A DNA stretch of 64,000 nucleotides. Origin: a virus. The notes under the pieces were generated by a model. That model made no database searches, was not told the DNA's origin, and saw nothing but the letters and a program-made list of their open reading frames with translations. Positions 1-7,922 of this stretch are shown here, one piece after another (position 1 is the stretch's first letter; the number at the start of each line of letters is the position of its first letter). Position numbers and translations under genes: made by a program. Location: positions 21,588 to 85,587 of IMG/VR virus record IMGVR_UViG_3300028883_000041; one strand, given 5' to 3'.

Positions 1-1962
1 TTTGTCATAGGTCATGAACAATACATCATAGTCATATATCCTCTGCATCACAGTTTGGTAGGCACAATACCCTTGTTTCTGTTGATACTGTTGATATTGA
101 CTATCATCTGATTTCCAGATAGGCATAGGAGTTCCATCCTCTTCTCGATGTGGAAACACAAAAGTCTCTCTATAATAAGGACACTCTACCTTTTGACCAG
201 TCTCTTTTGTGACTATACAAGAAGGTTTAGTATGGAATGGCATATTCAACCACTCCACCTCTGGTGTAGGACCCCAGTTAGGTTCTTCTTTCTTCTTATT
301 TTTAAGGTCAGTTATCTGAAACCTAAGTTTAAGGCAAGAGTTTTTGTTTGAGGAAAGAACAGCACCATTAATCCTCTCTCCATACTGCTCGTAAATTATT
401 CTCATTGCACTGCTGAATACTTCTTCTGCTATCCTATTTGTAGGAACTAAGACCAACGTACGTTTCTTCATATAGGTTGCAACTCGTATCAAAGTTGTTG
501 TTAGACCAGCACGAGTAGTTTTGATTGCCTCAAAATGTTTGTGTGGTTGTTGTAACATCTGTGATACTCTATGCGTTATAACATCGAAGTCTCTTTCTTC
601 TTGTGCTTCTGTTAGAGCTTGGACTATAACTGGTGACGGTTTCTTCCTCAAACAATAACTCCTCCCACACTTGGGTGCATCCTTTGCTGGGTCACAGAAA
701 TAAAAATCACTATGAATGTCTTGCATCTTGGAACAAGACGGAGGTTTATCTGGCTCTTCTGGATTACCAAGATAAGCTCTTATACTTGTAAAGAGTTTGT
801 TCTTATTTTGTGGTAGGTTATCTTCTTCATCATTAATTCTAAATCTAAAAAACATTGCCAAGTCGTCTGGAGAGTAGTTCTTATTATGAGAATAGTAATC
901 ATATTTCATTGATGCTAAGTATCTTAATAGCACCACGTTCTTATGATGACCCCCAGCATGTAGAGCATTATAAATACATGGTGGTGTCTTCTCTGGGTCA
1001 TTACTTGAGATGAGTTTAAACATTTCATCTACTTTCTTCTCTTGTTTTTCATCCAGTAAATCATGTGGTTCTGGACATGTAATTTTATAGTAAATTAATG
1101 GCTTCTTGAATTCTTTGATTGTACCTACTCTCTGAACTTTTCTTGACAATTCTTCTATGTCTTCTGTATCCATACTTCTTGTAATATAATCAATGAATTG
1201 GAACGGAGGAACTACTATTGGTGCAACTTGTATGTTACCTAATTCTGTTTGTTTAATTGTTTCCTCTACATTATATGCACCATTTTGTTTAACAACTGGG
1301 ACACAATAAAAGGTCTTATACCCAAACTTCTGGTATGCAGAATATGGCACCCTAAATATATGTCCTCCTCTCTTATATAACACTGTATCAATAATGATAA
1401 GGTATTCAACTGATTTATATGTAAACTTTTTACATATCCCTTGGTGGCGTTTAGACTTCTTTCCCTCTTTATTCTTAGGGTAATAAAGGCTAAAGCCTTC
1501 ATTCTTCTTAAATAAGCCATTAACATTATCATCATCCCAGAGCACTGGTAGAAATACGAGTTTACTAACTGCTTTATTATATTTCTGTACTCTATACATT
1601 CCTTTACCAGAAACATAATCATAGAAACTGATATCTGGATGGTTTTTATCCCACTCTTCCCAAAATTTCATGACTGCTGTCAGTATCATCTTTCTTTGTT
1701 GTTCTTTGGTGTTTAGTTGCTTAGCATAAGGGGTAAGTATCTTCACATCTGTATCAATAACAAACATGGTATGGTCTTTACCTTCTATTGTTCTAAACAA
1801 AGGAGTTAAAGGATTAATAGCATTAAGGTCAAACTCAGTTTGCCACTTACCAATCTTTTCTCCTCCACCAGTAGCTCTTTCTGCTTTTGATATAGCATTA
1901 GCTCCTTTAACAAAGGGCTTGATAGCATTCCTCATCTTTAGAATTTTACTGTCTTCGGTCAC
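1..1962 (-). CDS. Primase-helicase fusion (PriS core, PriL-like Cys domain, XPD/DinG-like helicase), partial
   Basis: Open frame of 654 codons that runs off the left edge, so the C-terminus is missing. Start chosen at GTG 1962, with GGAG eight bases before it; no ATG precedes it in frame until a stop. Residues about 60-215 look like an archaeo-eukaryotic primase catalytic core: VIDTD (D70, D72), SGKGMY (118-123) and IIIDTVLYKRGGHIFRVPYS (189-208; D192, H201). Residues 325-437 resemble the Fe-S domain of PriL, with cysteines at 329, 410, 423, 432 and 437 in PPC and PPSC contexts. From about 465 a superfamily 2 helicase of the XPD/DinG kind begins, with cysteines 582, 594 and 633 placed like the XPD Fe-S cluster and a TLVLVPT strand. 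The P-loop position reads TRAGLTTT and lacks the lysine. Likely role: priming and unwinding at the viral fork. Primase call strong, helicase call good, activity uncertain. Confidence 0.82.
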   Translation of the reverse strand, partial: MTEDSKILKMRNAIKPFVKGANAISKAERATGGGEKIGKWQTEFDLNAINPLTPLFRTIEGKDHTMFVIDTDVKILTPYAKQLNTKEQQRKMILTAVMKFWEEWDKNHPDISFYDYVSGKGMYRVQKYNKAVSKLVFLPVLWDDDNVNGLFKKNEGFSLYYPKNKEGKKSKRHQGICKKFTYKSVEYLIIIDTVLYKRGGHIFRVPYSAYQKFGYKTFYCVPVVKQNGAYNVEETIKQTELGNIQVAPIVVPPFQFIDYITRSMDTEDIEELSRKVQRVGTIKEFKKPLIYYKITCPEPHDLLDEKQEKKVDEMFKLISSNDPEKTPPCIYNALHAGGHHKNVVLLRYLASMKYDYYSHNKNYSPDDLAMFFRFRINDEEDNLPQNKNKLFTSIRAYLGNPEEPDKPPSCSKMQDIHSDFYFCDPAKDAPKCGRSYCLRKKPSPVIVQALTEAQEERDFDVITHRVSQMLQQPHKHFEAIKTTRAGLTTTLIRVATYMKKRTLVLVPTNRIAEEVFSSAMRIIYEQYGERINGAVLSSNKNSCLKLRFQITDLKNKKKEEPNWGPTPEVEWLNMPFHTKPSCIVTKETGQKVECPYYRETFVFPHREEDGTPMPIWKSDDSQYQQYQQKQGYCAYQTVMQRIYDYDVLFMTYDK

Positions 1963-2048
1963 GTGTTGGTCTCCACATGAATGGTAATTTAACTTAATTT
2001 TTTGTACCTTAAAAACATTTCTTATGAGTGTACCACGAATATTCGAAA

Positions 2049-2060
2049 GGTTTAAATACC
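2049..2060. promoter_or_regulatory. TATA box between divergent replication genes
   Basis: GGTTTAAATACC is nearly palindromic and could serve both directions. On the minus strand it would start transcription near 2025, giving a leader of about 60 nt before GTG 1962. On the plus strand it would start near 2083 and give a leader of about 100 nt with two hairpins before the gene at 2181. Inferred from position and similarity to the other TATA boxes in the window. Confidence 0.5.
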
Positions 2061-2098
2061 ATCAAGAAAATAGTAATTTACTAGCTTGAATTAGGATG

Positions 2099-2141
2099 CT
2101 TTCAATACTGAAAGTTAAGGAGGATTTCCTCCTTCCTCCTT
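2099..2141 (+). promoter_or_regulatory. Structured 5' leader of the ssDNA-binding protein gene
   Basis: Two hairpins lie 40-80 nt before the start at 2181. The first is CTTTCA/TGAAAG (2099-2114, loop ATAC). The second is AAGGAGGA/TCCTCCTT (2117-2134, loop TT), and a second CCTCCTT copy follows at 2135-2141. The purine arm resembles a Shine-Dalgarno sequence and both pyrimidine copies are anti-Shine-Dalgarno-like, so two alternative pairings are possible. A translational operator or a transcript-stabilising element is inferred; no T-run follows, so a terminator is less likely. Confidence 0.4.
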
Positions 2142-2180
2142 TAAGTTATAGAAAACAAGTAAAAAAAGTAAGTGATTGAA

Positions 2181-3617
2181 ATGGTTGATGAACTATTTTT
2201 AATGAAAAAACTGAAAGAAGTCGAATTTGAAGACTTTGATGTATCTGTGGATGATTATCTACAGAAGCAAACTGACCTTGATAAAATCAAGGAGTATTAC
2301 AAAGACGATGCCAACATGGATGCTCAGCTTACTGAGGTAGCAAAGGAAATATTTGATGATAAGATATATCAGATTACTACAGTAAGAGGAGCTATCAATG
2401 CAGTGCTCGGAAAAGTAAGAGAACAAGTCTATGCCAAACTAAGCGAAAATGCTTTAGAGGAAAAGATTGAAGAAGGAGATTATATCATAGAAACTGGTAC
2501 AATCTTAGGAGCTTATGATTTTCCAATCCGTAAGGATGATGGGTCTACCTTTACTAAGAACTTTATGGTTCTATCTACTGATGATGGGATAATAGAGATT
2601 ACATGTATTGGTGATAAGATTGGTCCAAGAAAACGTGCTGTTCCTATACCCTTTATGAAAAGAGCATCTTATGTTATTAATCCTAAGAAATTCACCAGAG
2701 CTAATGGTGTTCAAGATGTGGATTATGCAGCGATGAGAGTAGGTGAGGTTAGTGATGAGTTTGATATCATAACTGAACACTTAGCAGCTGCTGAGAATAC
2801 AGAAGGTGGTCTGTGGGATATTGATAGAATTGTTGATGAGTTCCCACCAGAAGGTCAACTCAAGAGAGGAGATTGGATTTGGTTTAAAGGGATAATCAGA
2901 AACATTGAACCTTTCCCAATATTTGAAGGAAGAGAGATGACTGGTCAATACCATCATTTAGTTACATATGATAAATATAATGAACCTACTTATGCTTTCA
3001 ATTTATCTGCAAGAGGTAAGTTCTTTGATGATGAGGCTTTCTATCCTACTATAAGATTACAGCCAACTGAGATTGGATATACACAAGTAGAATGGGATGG
3101 TGTTGAAGAGTTAGTAACAGCATTAACAGAAGCTCAGAATGATATGGACCCTTCAGACCAATTCAAAACTCTTGATAACGAGATTACTGATAGAGTGTTT
3201 TATGCTCTTGTAAAAGTAGCAAAGATTGAACAACGTAAAGGTCAAAGCAGACAAGAAGGTAGAGAAGGAGAAACAGTAGATAGGTTCTTCATTAATCTAA
3301 ATGCAGTATATGTCAGAATAACTGATGAGATTATTCCATGGAAACCTCAAACCAATGAGGAAGAAGAGGAAGAAGAAGAGAAACCAGCTAAAGCTCCAGC
3401 TAAGAAATCTCCTCCTAAAAAGAAACCAGCGACACCAGCTAAAGCAACAGCATGGAAAGCACAAGCAGTAAAGCAAATTACTGAATGGAGAAAAGCTATT
3501 CCAGATGCAGATTTTGAAACACTCGTAGACAACGATGCTTTCGATGATGATGTGTTCAAAGGCGTAGACGAAGCAGCCCTTAAAACTGTCTTTGAAGATT
3601 TAATAAAGGATGATTGA
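2181..3617 (+). CDS. Probable single-stranded DNA-binding protein (RPA-like)
   Basis: 478 residues from ATG 2181, preceded by GTGATT, a match to the archaeal Shine-Dalgarno core; a GTG at 2172 is in frame but is part of that site. The middle (about 85-385) has beta-rich stretches such as GDYIIETGTILGAYDF and GDWIWFKGIIRNIEPF that look like OB-fold strands. A run of glutamates at about 395-402 is followed by a Pro/Ala/Lys linker (about 403-425) and an acidic helical tail ending DLIKDD. A basic/acidic linker with an acidic tip is common in ssDNA-binding proteins, where it recruits partners. The next genes are a RecA-like ATPase and a zinc-ribbon protein, which fits a recombination/replication unit. 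No catalytic motif seen. The role is inferred from layout and context. Confidence 0.5.
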   Translation: MVDELFLMKKLKEVEFEDFDVSVDDYLQKQTDLDKIKEYYKDDANMDAQLTEVAKEIFDDKIYQITTVRGAINAVLGKVREQVYAKLSENALEEKIEEGDYIIETGTILGAYDFPIRKDDGSTFTKNFMVLSTDDGIIEITCIGDKIGPRKRAVPIPFMKRASYVINPKKFTRANGVQDVDYAAMRVGEVSDEFDIITEHLAAAENTEGGLWDIDRIVDEFPPEGQLKRGDWIWFKGIIRNIEPFPIFEGREMTGQYHHLVTYDKYNEPTYAFNLSARGKFFDDEAFYPTIRLQPTEIGYTQVEWDGVEELVTALTEAQNDMDPSDQFKTLDNEITDRVFYALVKVAKIEQRKGQSRQEGREGETVDRFFINLNAVYVRITDEIIPWKPQTNEEEEEEEEKPAKAPAKKSPPKKKPATPAKATAWKAQAVKQITEWRKAIPDADFETLVDNDAFDDDVFKGVDEAALKTVFEDLIKDD

Positions 3618-3618
3618 A

Positions 3619-4464
3619 ATGTCAAGAAGAGCAAGAACAGTAAGTAATATAACTTTGAAGGATACTACAGCCAATAGTATCTATACTCCATATGTTAAAG
3701 GTATAGTGTATGGTGGAACTAACTTAGGCAAGACTTATTTGGTTCTTAACTCTTATTTCAATACTGAAAAGAAGAAGAAAGTATTATTCATTAATACTGA
3801 CCAACCAGAGAACTTTCTCAAGAACTTTAATCATTTGACAGATGCACAAAAACTGCGAGTAGTACAACCACATGAAGAGATGAAGATAGGACATACATTA
3901 GATGATGTAAAGAATATCTCACCTCTCATCAAACAAATTTTAACTCCTCCTATCTCAAAAGAGATACATGATGGAACCATAGGTCTCATTGTTATTGATA
4001 CTATTGATGTTATTCAAGAGGCATATGAGAACAATGCTATGGACAACGATTTTAGTGGTACTCCAGAAATGTTTGTTAAAGGAAGAGGTAGAGCACAGAT
4101 GGAACGAGAGTTCCTCAAACCTCTTATCAAACTTCCATGTAACTTCATTGCTACTTCTGCATTTGACATTGTTTACAAAGAAGGTAAAGGTCCTCTAAAA
4201 GATATTGCTACTAAAGAAGTAGATGGTAAAGATATCCATATTCATAAGCCAAGACTTAACGCTAAGATGTGGAAACACTTTACAAATATCATGGAACTCA
4301 GAGACATTTACCAATTCGATGAGAAAAAGAGTCAGATTAATGGATACTTCATTAAATCAAAAAGAGACCAAGGGTTATATACCTATAATGTATTAAAAGG
4401 AGATAAAGAGTCTGGAAAAGGTCCAAGCTATGCTAAGTACATGGCTTATGACAGAGGACTCTAA
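3619..4464 (+). CDS. Sak4/RadA-like RecA-fold ATPase
   Basis: 281 residues from ATG 3619, one base after the stop of the gene before it; an upstream in-frame ATG at 3610 would overlap that gene. Walker A is GGTNLGKT (32-39), followed by a strand with KKVLFINTDQ; Walker B is LIVIDTID (123-130). This is the short RecA core seen in phage Sak4 and AAA_24-type ATPases, without the N-terminal helix-hairpin-helix domain of cellular RadA. Family members promote strand annealing or exchange with a dedicated ssDNA-binding protein, and such a gene is the immediate neighbour. A T-run after the stop (4471-4478) could end part of the transcription. A DnaB-like loader role cannot be excluded. Confidence 0.75.
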   Translation: MSRRARTVSNITLKDTTANSIYTPYVKGIVYGGTNLGKTYLVLNSYFNTEKKKKVLFINTDQPENFLKNFNHLTDAQKLRVVQPHEEMKIGHTLDDVKNISPLIKQILTPPISKEIHDGTIGLIVIDTIDVIQEAYENNAMDNDFSGTPEMFVKGRGRAQMEREFLKPLIKLPCNFIATSAFDIVYKEGKGPLKDIATKEVDGKDIHIHKPRLNAKMWKHFTNIMELRDIYQFDEKKSQINGYFIKSKRDQGLYTYNVLKGDKESGKGPSYAKYMAYDRGL

Positions 4465-4489
4465 TCCTATTTTTTTTTCGGTGAGAGAA

Positions 4490-4804
4490 ATGAGACTTGG
4501 AGAGTTAGATGAACATACACAGTACCAGATACTCAAGAGATACTTAGATGGACATGAACCAGAGTATGAAGGGAAACCAGTAGTAATACCAAACAGTATT
4601 ACCGTAAGGTTTACTTGTTCTAACTATATGTGTGGTAAGTTAATCATGCCTTCCTATTATAAGTCTGACTTAGAAAACATACCTAATAGGATTATGTGTC
4701 CTCTTTGTGGTCAATGGGCAACCAGACATTATATGGGTGCTACTGTAGATTTACAGAAGGAAGTCAAGAGAACAGTGCAAAAGCGGATGATTGATTACCA
4801 ATAA
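4490..4804 (+). CDS. Small zinc-ribbon protein, unknown role
   Basis: 104 residues. Start chosen at ATG 4490 because GGTGAGAG precedes it closely; an in-frame ATG at 4430 would lie inside the ATPase gene. The middle carries TCSNYMCGK and, about 30 residues later, MCPLCGQW, which together can bind one zinc ion. The last 20 residues are helical and basic. It follows the ssDNA-binding protein and RecA-like genes, so a replication or recombination accessory role is possible, but nothing in the sequence proves it. Confidence 0.6.
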   Translation: MRLGELDEHTQYQILKRYLDGHEPEYEGKPVVIPNSITVRFTCSNYMCGKLIMPSYYKSDLENIPNRIMCPLCGQWATRHYMGATVDLQKEVKRTVQKRMIDYQ

Positions 4805-4834
4805 AAGAATTGGAGTCATATATAACAGAAAAGT

Positions 4835-4845
4835 TTTAATATTTA
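4835..4845 (+). promoter_or_regulatory. Putative TATA box for the membrane protein gene at 4871
   Basis: TTTAATATTTA is centred about 31 nt before ATG 4871 with no clear Shine-Dalgarno between, the same spacing as other probably leaderless genes in the window. Confidence 0.45.
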
Positions 4846-4870
4846 CTAATAGTAGGTAAACACGATACAT

Positions 4871-5302
4871 ATGGTCGATTTAAGTAATGCTGATTTCTGG
4901 ATACAAGTAGGATTTTACGTAGCAGCTATTAGTGCTGGTATATTCTATTACTTCAGAGCAAAGAAAAAAGGAGAGGCAGCTCCTCCTCAATTGATGCAAC
5001 TATTTCAAAGCCAAACATCCATGTTAATGGAATGGTTCTTTAAAGCAGTTGCAGATGGTGTTATAACAAAAGAAGAAGCTCAAGAGCTAAAGGCAAAGTT
5101 CACAGCTAATCTGGATGATACTTTGGAAACTATTTTAAGGTTTTATTTACCCACGGAAGACGTGATTATAGAACCAGAACCAGTTCCAGTTCCAGAACCA
5201 GTAGTGGTTGAAGAACCAGTGGTTGAAGAACCAGAAGTAATTGATGAAATTGCTTCAGAAGAACCTCCAGTTGAAGAACCAGTAGAAGACACACCAGAAT
5301 AA
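4871..5302 (+). CDS. Membrane protein with Pro/Glu-rich tail
   Basis: 143 residues. One transmembrane segment at about 8-28 (FWIQVGFYVAAISAGIFYYF) is followed by a basic stop-transfer KKK and an amphipathic helical part (about 40-95). The C-terminal third is made of EPVPVPEPVVVEEPVVEEP-type repeats and is strongly acidic. Size, single N-terminal membrane segment and charged tail recall phage holins or spanin-like proteins, but no lysis enzyme was found nearby. It converges exactly with the response regulator gene (stop codons abut at 5302/5303). A membrane scaffold role is equally possible. Confidence 0.6.
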   Translation: MVDLSNADFWIQVGFYVAAISAGIFYYFRAKKKGEAAPPQLMQLFQSQTSMLMEWFFKAVADGVITKEEAQELKAKFTANLDDTLETILRFYLPTEDVIIEPEPVPVPEPVVVEEPVVEEPEVIDEIASEEPPVEEPVEDTPE

Positions 5303-6124
5303 TTAGATTAATCTATCTTTACCTCTTTTTCCTCTTTCCATTTTTTTAGGAAAGTTAGTATTTAGTTCAAGCCAGTATTTGTTTCTGTCTTCAGAGGTAA
5401 CTTTCTTTCTGTTCTTTTTCTTGATTATCATAGGTAATACCCAAAAACCAGTGAGACCTAATGTCACTGCGATGAGTAGAATAGCAAGAGGGTTGTTGAT
5501 AATCCATGCAATGATACCGCTGTCATAGTTAAGTAATGATAAAGCAGTAATTAAAATAGATGAGATGTAACCACCAGCAAGTATCCCTTTCTTACCAGAA
5601 CTGAGAGAACCTTTGAAAGTTTCCACTACACTGGAACTTTTTTCTGCTACTCTCATAATAAGCATAGTTTGTTGTTCAATCATACTTTCTAAATCAACAG
5701 TCCTTTGAGCAAGTTGAGCAACAGATGTTTCAAGAGTATATATTCTTGCTCTCATAATATTAACAGAGACCTTATCTACATGTGCTTCGATTGATGATAG
5801 TAAGGTAGGTAGATTGATTGCTTTCTTGGAGAAATGAGCCTTAACTCCTTCAGCCATCTGTTCTATTTCTTGATGACCAGAGATAGTTATAATGTTAGCA
5901 TCTGGGTCCATCTCTAAGATTTTTTCAGTTGCTTCTTCTCCACCCATGGTTGGCATAACTAAATCCATGAGTACTAAGTCTGGCATATTTCTCCTATATA
6001 CCTTTACAGCATCCTCTCCACTGAACACTTGGATGATATCATATCTATCTTTGAGTTTATCTCTAAGTCCATTAGAGTATATCTCATTATCATCCACAAT
6101 CATAATAGTACTCTTGTATTCCAT
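5303..6124 (-). CDS. Response regulator receiver domain fused to a membrane anchor
   Basis: 273 residues from ATG 6124, preceded by GAGGT. Residues 5-115 form a receiver domain: acidic pair D11-D12, phosphoacceptor D54 in LVLMDLVMPTMGG, S82 and lysine K100. A coiled coil follows at about 115-165, then two hydrophobic segments at about 182-202 and 208-235, then a basic cytoplasmic tail rich in Lys/Arg. There is no DNA-binding domain. Output is therefore probably through membrane-bound protein contacts rather than transcription. A hybrid histidine kinase at 52305 could be its phosphodonor, or the host supplies one. Receiver call is firm; function unknown. Confidence 0.85.
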   Translation of the reverse strand: MEYKSTIMIVDDNEIYSNGLRDKLKDRYDIIQVFSGEDAVKVYRRNMPDLVLMDLVMPTMGGEEATEKILEMDPDANIITISGHQEIEQMAEGVKAHFSKKAINLPTLLSSIEAHVDKVSVNIMRARIYTLETSVAQLAQRTVDLESMIEQQTMLIMRVAEKSSSVVETFKGSLSSGKKGILAGGYISSILITALSLLNYDSGIIAWIINNPLAILLIAVTLGLTGFWVLPMIIKKKNRKKVTSEDRNKYWLELNTNFPKKMERGKRGKDRLI

Positions 6125-6164
6125 AGACCTCTATGTTTTATTAGCAAGATGATTATAAAAACTA

Positions 6165-6374
6165 TTAGGTGTTTAGAACAACTGTTGATAATTCATTAAT
6201 CAAATCAATTAGTTCTATACTAACTTCATGAGGTCCATAAAGTATCTTATCACAGACAGCACATTCTCTGCTATAGATAATAATATTCTCATTATCTGTA
6301 GGTTTAAAGCAAGTCTTAGGAATATGCTTCCCAAACCGACATCTCATCTTCATCCAAAATTGTGTAACTTTCAT
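6165..6374 (-). CDS. Small zinc-ribbon protein
   Basis: Up to 69 residues, overlapping the 3' end of the nuclease gene in another frame. ATGs at 6374, 6353 and 6347 are all possible starts; 6353 follows a GGATG stretch. Cysteines RC..., KTCF and ECAVCDK could bind zinc. The helical tail (ELIDLINEL) has no recognised relatives. The overlap suggests translation coupled to the nuclease, so it may be a partner of that enzyme; that is inference. Confidence 0.5.
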   Translation of the reverse strand: MKVTQFWMKMRCRFGKHIPKTCFKPTDNENIIIYSRECAVCDKILYGPHEVSIELIDLINELSTVVLNT

Positions 6375-7272
6375 CTTTCATCACTGGTATTTCTAATTCG
6401 CCCATAAGATACTCTCCACACTCAAGTATATGTTCACACACTGCACATATTCCTCCAGTCAATCCTACATGACCAGAACGAGTGTTTATTGGAAGCGGTC
6501 TTGGGTCACGAAATTTTTTCTGTGCTTTCCTAAAGTCGTTTACATTTACACTGTACCACTTTGCTTTATATTTTGATGCACCTAACAACACACACAGAAC
6601 TTGAGGTTTTCCGTCCTCTATATAATAAGGATATTTTTCTAAGAACCCTTGCTTAGCTAACTCAGCATAATACTCACTCTCTACGAGTAGAGGATTGTAG
6701 TATCCAGATAACTGTAGATAATGTGATGGAATAACAGTAGAACCACTCTTCCAATCTATGATTAATAATCTCCATCCATGCTCTGTCTTATACAAAGCAA
6801 GTAGGTCTATGGTACCAGCTAAACTATTATATGGGTCCACCTTACCATTAGGTAGTTTTTTTATGTTTCTTATTTTCTTTTCGACAGCTATAATTCTGAT
6901 ATAGTCTTTATACTCATTCCAAAATTGTAGGAAGTTGTTGAATGCTTTCTCTATCTTATCCAAGAATATCCTATACCTTTCTGGCTTCTTTATCAGAGCC
7001 TTTATCTGTGCTTGGTCTGCTTTACTTAGAACCAACGTCTGAGCTGGTATTCCTATCAGTTCTCTTAGAAATGTTTCTATCCTATCATGGACTATTGTCC
7101 CAGCAACAGCAGCAAGATTGTATCTAACTATAGGATTAGAATGTATCCCCTCCCACTCATCTCTCTCTTTTTTATTAACTGGGTTAAGCCAAGCTGTCAT
7201 CTCACATTGTAAAGCAGATGCTACCTCTGTTACTCTTGGTATTAAGTCATCTTTGTCGTATAGATATGGCAT
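6316..7272 (-). CDS. Cas4/RecB-like PD-(D/E)XK nuclease with Fe-S cysteines
   Basis: 318 residues. The nuclease residues are H62 (GTIVHDRIE), E131, D156 (GTIDLLAL), D173-x-K175 (IIDWKSG), and Q187 followed by Y191 (HYLQLSGYY). One N-terminal cysteine (C23) and three near the C-terminus (C276, C279, C285) match the 1+3 arrangement that holds a 4Fe-4S cluster in Cas4 and AddB. Such enzymes are metal-dependent DNA exonucleases that resect ends, often beside a helicase. A helicase, a RecA-like ATPase and an ssDNA-binding protein are nearby, and no other cas gene is present, so a role in viral recombination or end processing fits better than CRISPR adaptation. It starts one base after the previous stop. 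Confidence 0.85.
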   Translation of the reverse strand: MPYLYDKDDLIPRVTEVASALQCEMTAWLNPVNKKERDEWEGIHSNPIVRYNLAAVAGTIVHDRIETFLRELIGIPAQTLVLSKADQAQIKALIKKPERYRIFLDKIEKAFNNFLQFWNEYKDYIRIIAVEKKIRNIKKLPNGKVDPYNSLAGTIDLLALYKTEHGWRLLIIDWKSGSTVIPSHYLQLSGYYNPLLVESEYYAELAKQGFLEKYPYYIEDGKPQVLCVLLGASKYKAKWYSVNVNDFRKAQKKFRDPRPLPINTRSGHVGLTGGICAVCEHILECGEYLMGELEIPVMKDESYTILDEDEMSVWEAYS

Positions 7273-7273
7273 C

Positions 7274-7861
7274 TTAATCTTTCCTCAAGTTTTGAAGATT
7301 GCTTAAGCTGTTAATCCTTTTCTGTGCTTTCAATGCAACATCAGTATAACCTTTTTTCTCTGCATCTTTCATCATGATAGATAACATCTTCAAGTCAGAA
7401 CAACTCTTAATCTCTTCTTCCATATTTTTCTTCTCTTCTTCAATTATCTTAACATTATCCTCAGTAGGCTTATCATCTTCAATATAAGAAGTAGAAGGGA
7501 TTTCAGATGCTGTTTCTTTTTCCTTCATTCCTAAAGCCTTAAGGATATCAGTAGGATTAGCATAACTTTGTACTGGAGGAGTAGGAGCATTTAACTCTTC
7601 AAGTGTCATAGAAGGTGGTTCTGGTATTGGAGTTTGTGATGAGATTGCTTCTTGTAGTAATCTTTGATGTTCTTCTTCTTCTTTAGCCATCTCTTCATTA
7701 TAATACATATCATATCGAGCCATATAGATAGGGTTATGAACACACTGATATTGACCACACCATCCATGAGGTTTGGCTTTACCAGTGGCACTATCAATCA
7801 TTCTAATATAACGGTCACATTTTTTAGATTTTATCTGACCTACATAATAATTACATTCCAT
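7274..7861 (-). CDS. Unknown protein with Cys-rich N-terminus
   Basis: 195 residues. The first 45 residues hold four cysteines (C3, C15, C35, C40), probably a small metal site. A Pro-rich, poorly ordered middle (about 75-130) leads to a helical C-terminus with many Lys/Glu. A TTTAAAAG box 29 nt before ATG 7861 and no clear Shine-Dalgarno suggest a leaderless promoter that drives this gene and the nuclease behind it. Not recognised; the co-transcription with the Cas4-like nuclease suggests a partner or adaptor. Confidence 0.55.
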   Translation of the reverse strand: MECNYYVGQIKSKKCDRYIRMIDSATGKAKPHGWCGQYQCVHNPIYMARYDMYYNEEMAKEEEEHQRLLQEAISSQTPIPEPPSMTLEELNAPTPPVQSYANPTDILKALGMKEKETASEIPSTSYIEDDKPTEDNVKIIEEEKKNMEEEIKSCSDLKMLSIMMKDAEKKGYTDVALKAQKRINSLSNLQNLRKD

Positions 7862-7922
7862 AGGAGTGTATTGTATTTAAATCTTTTAAACCTTTCTATA
7901 ATAAAAAGTAATCGAGAGAATG

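Noticed and set aside
1266-1622. Minus-strand frame of about 118 codons
   Set aside because: It lies inside the primase-helicase gene in another frame, and only that long frame shows recognisable motifs.
2172-2180. GTG 2172 as start of the ssDNA-binding gene
   Set aside because: The GTGATT there is better read as the Shine-Dalgarno for ATG 2181, the same pattern as at other genes.
4871-5302. Firm holin call
   Set aside because: Only one membrane segment and no lysis enzyme nearby; kept as a membrane protein of unknown role.
6316-7272. A CRISPR-Cas adaptation module around the Cas4-like gene
   Set aside because: No Cas1, Cas2, effector gene or repeat-spacer array was found anywhere in the window.
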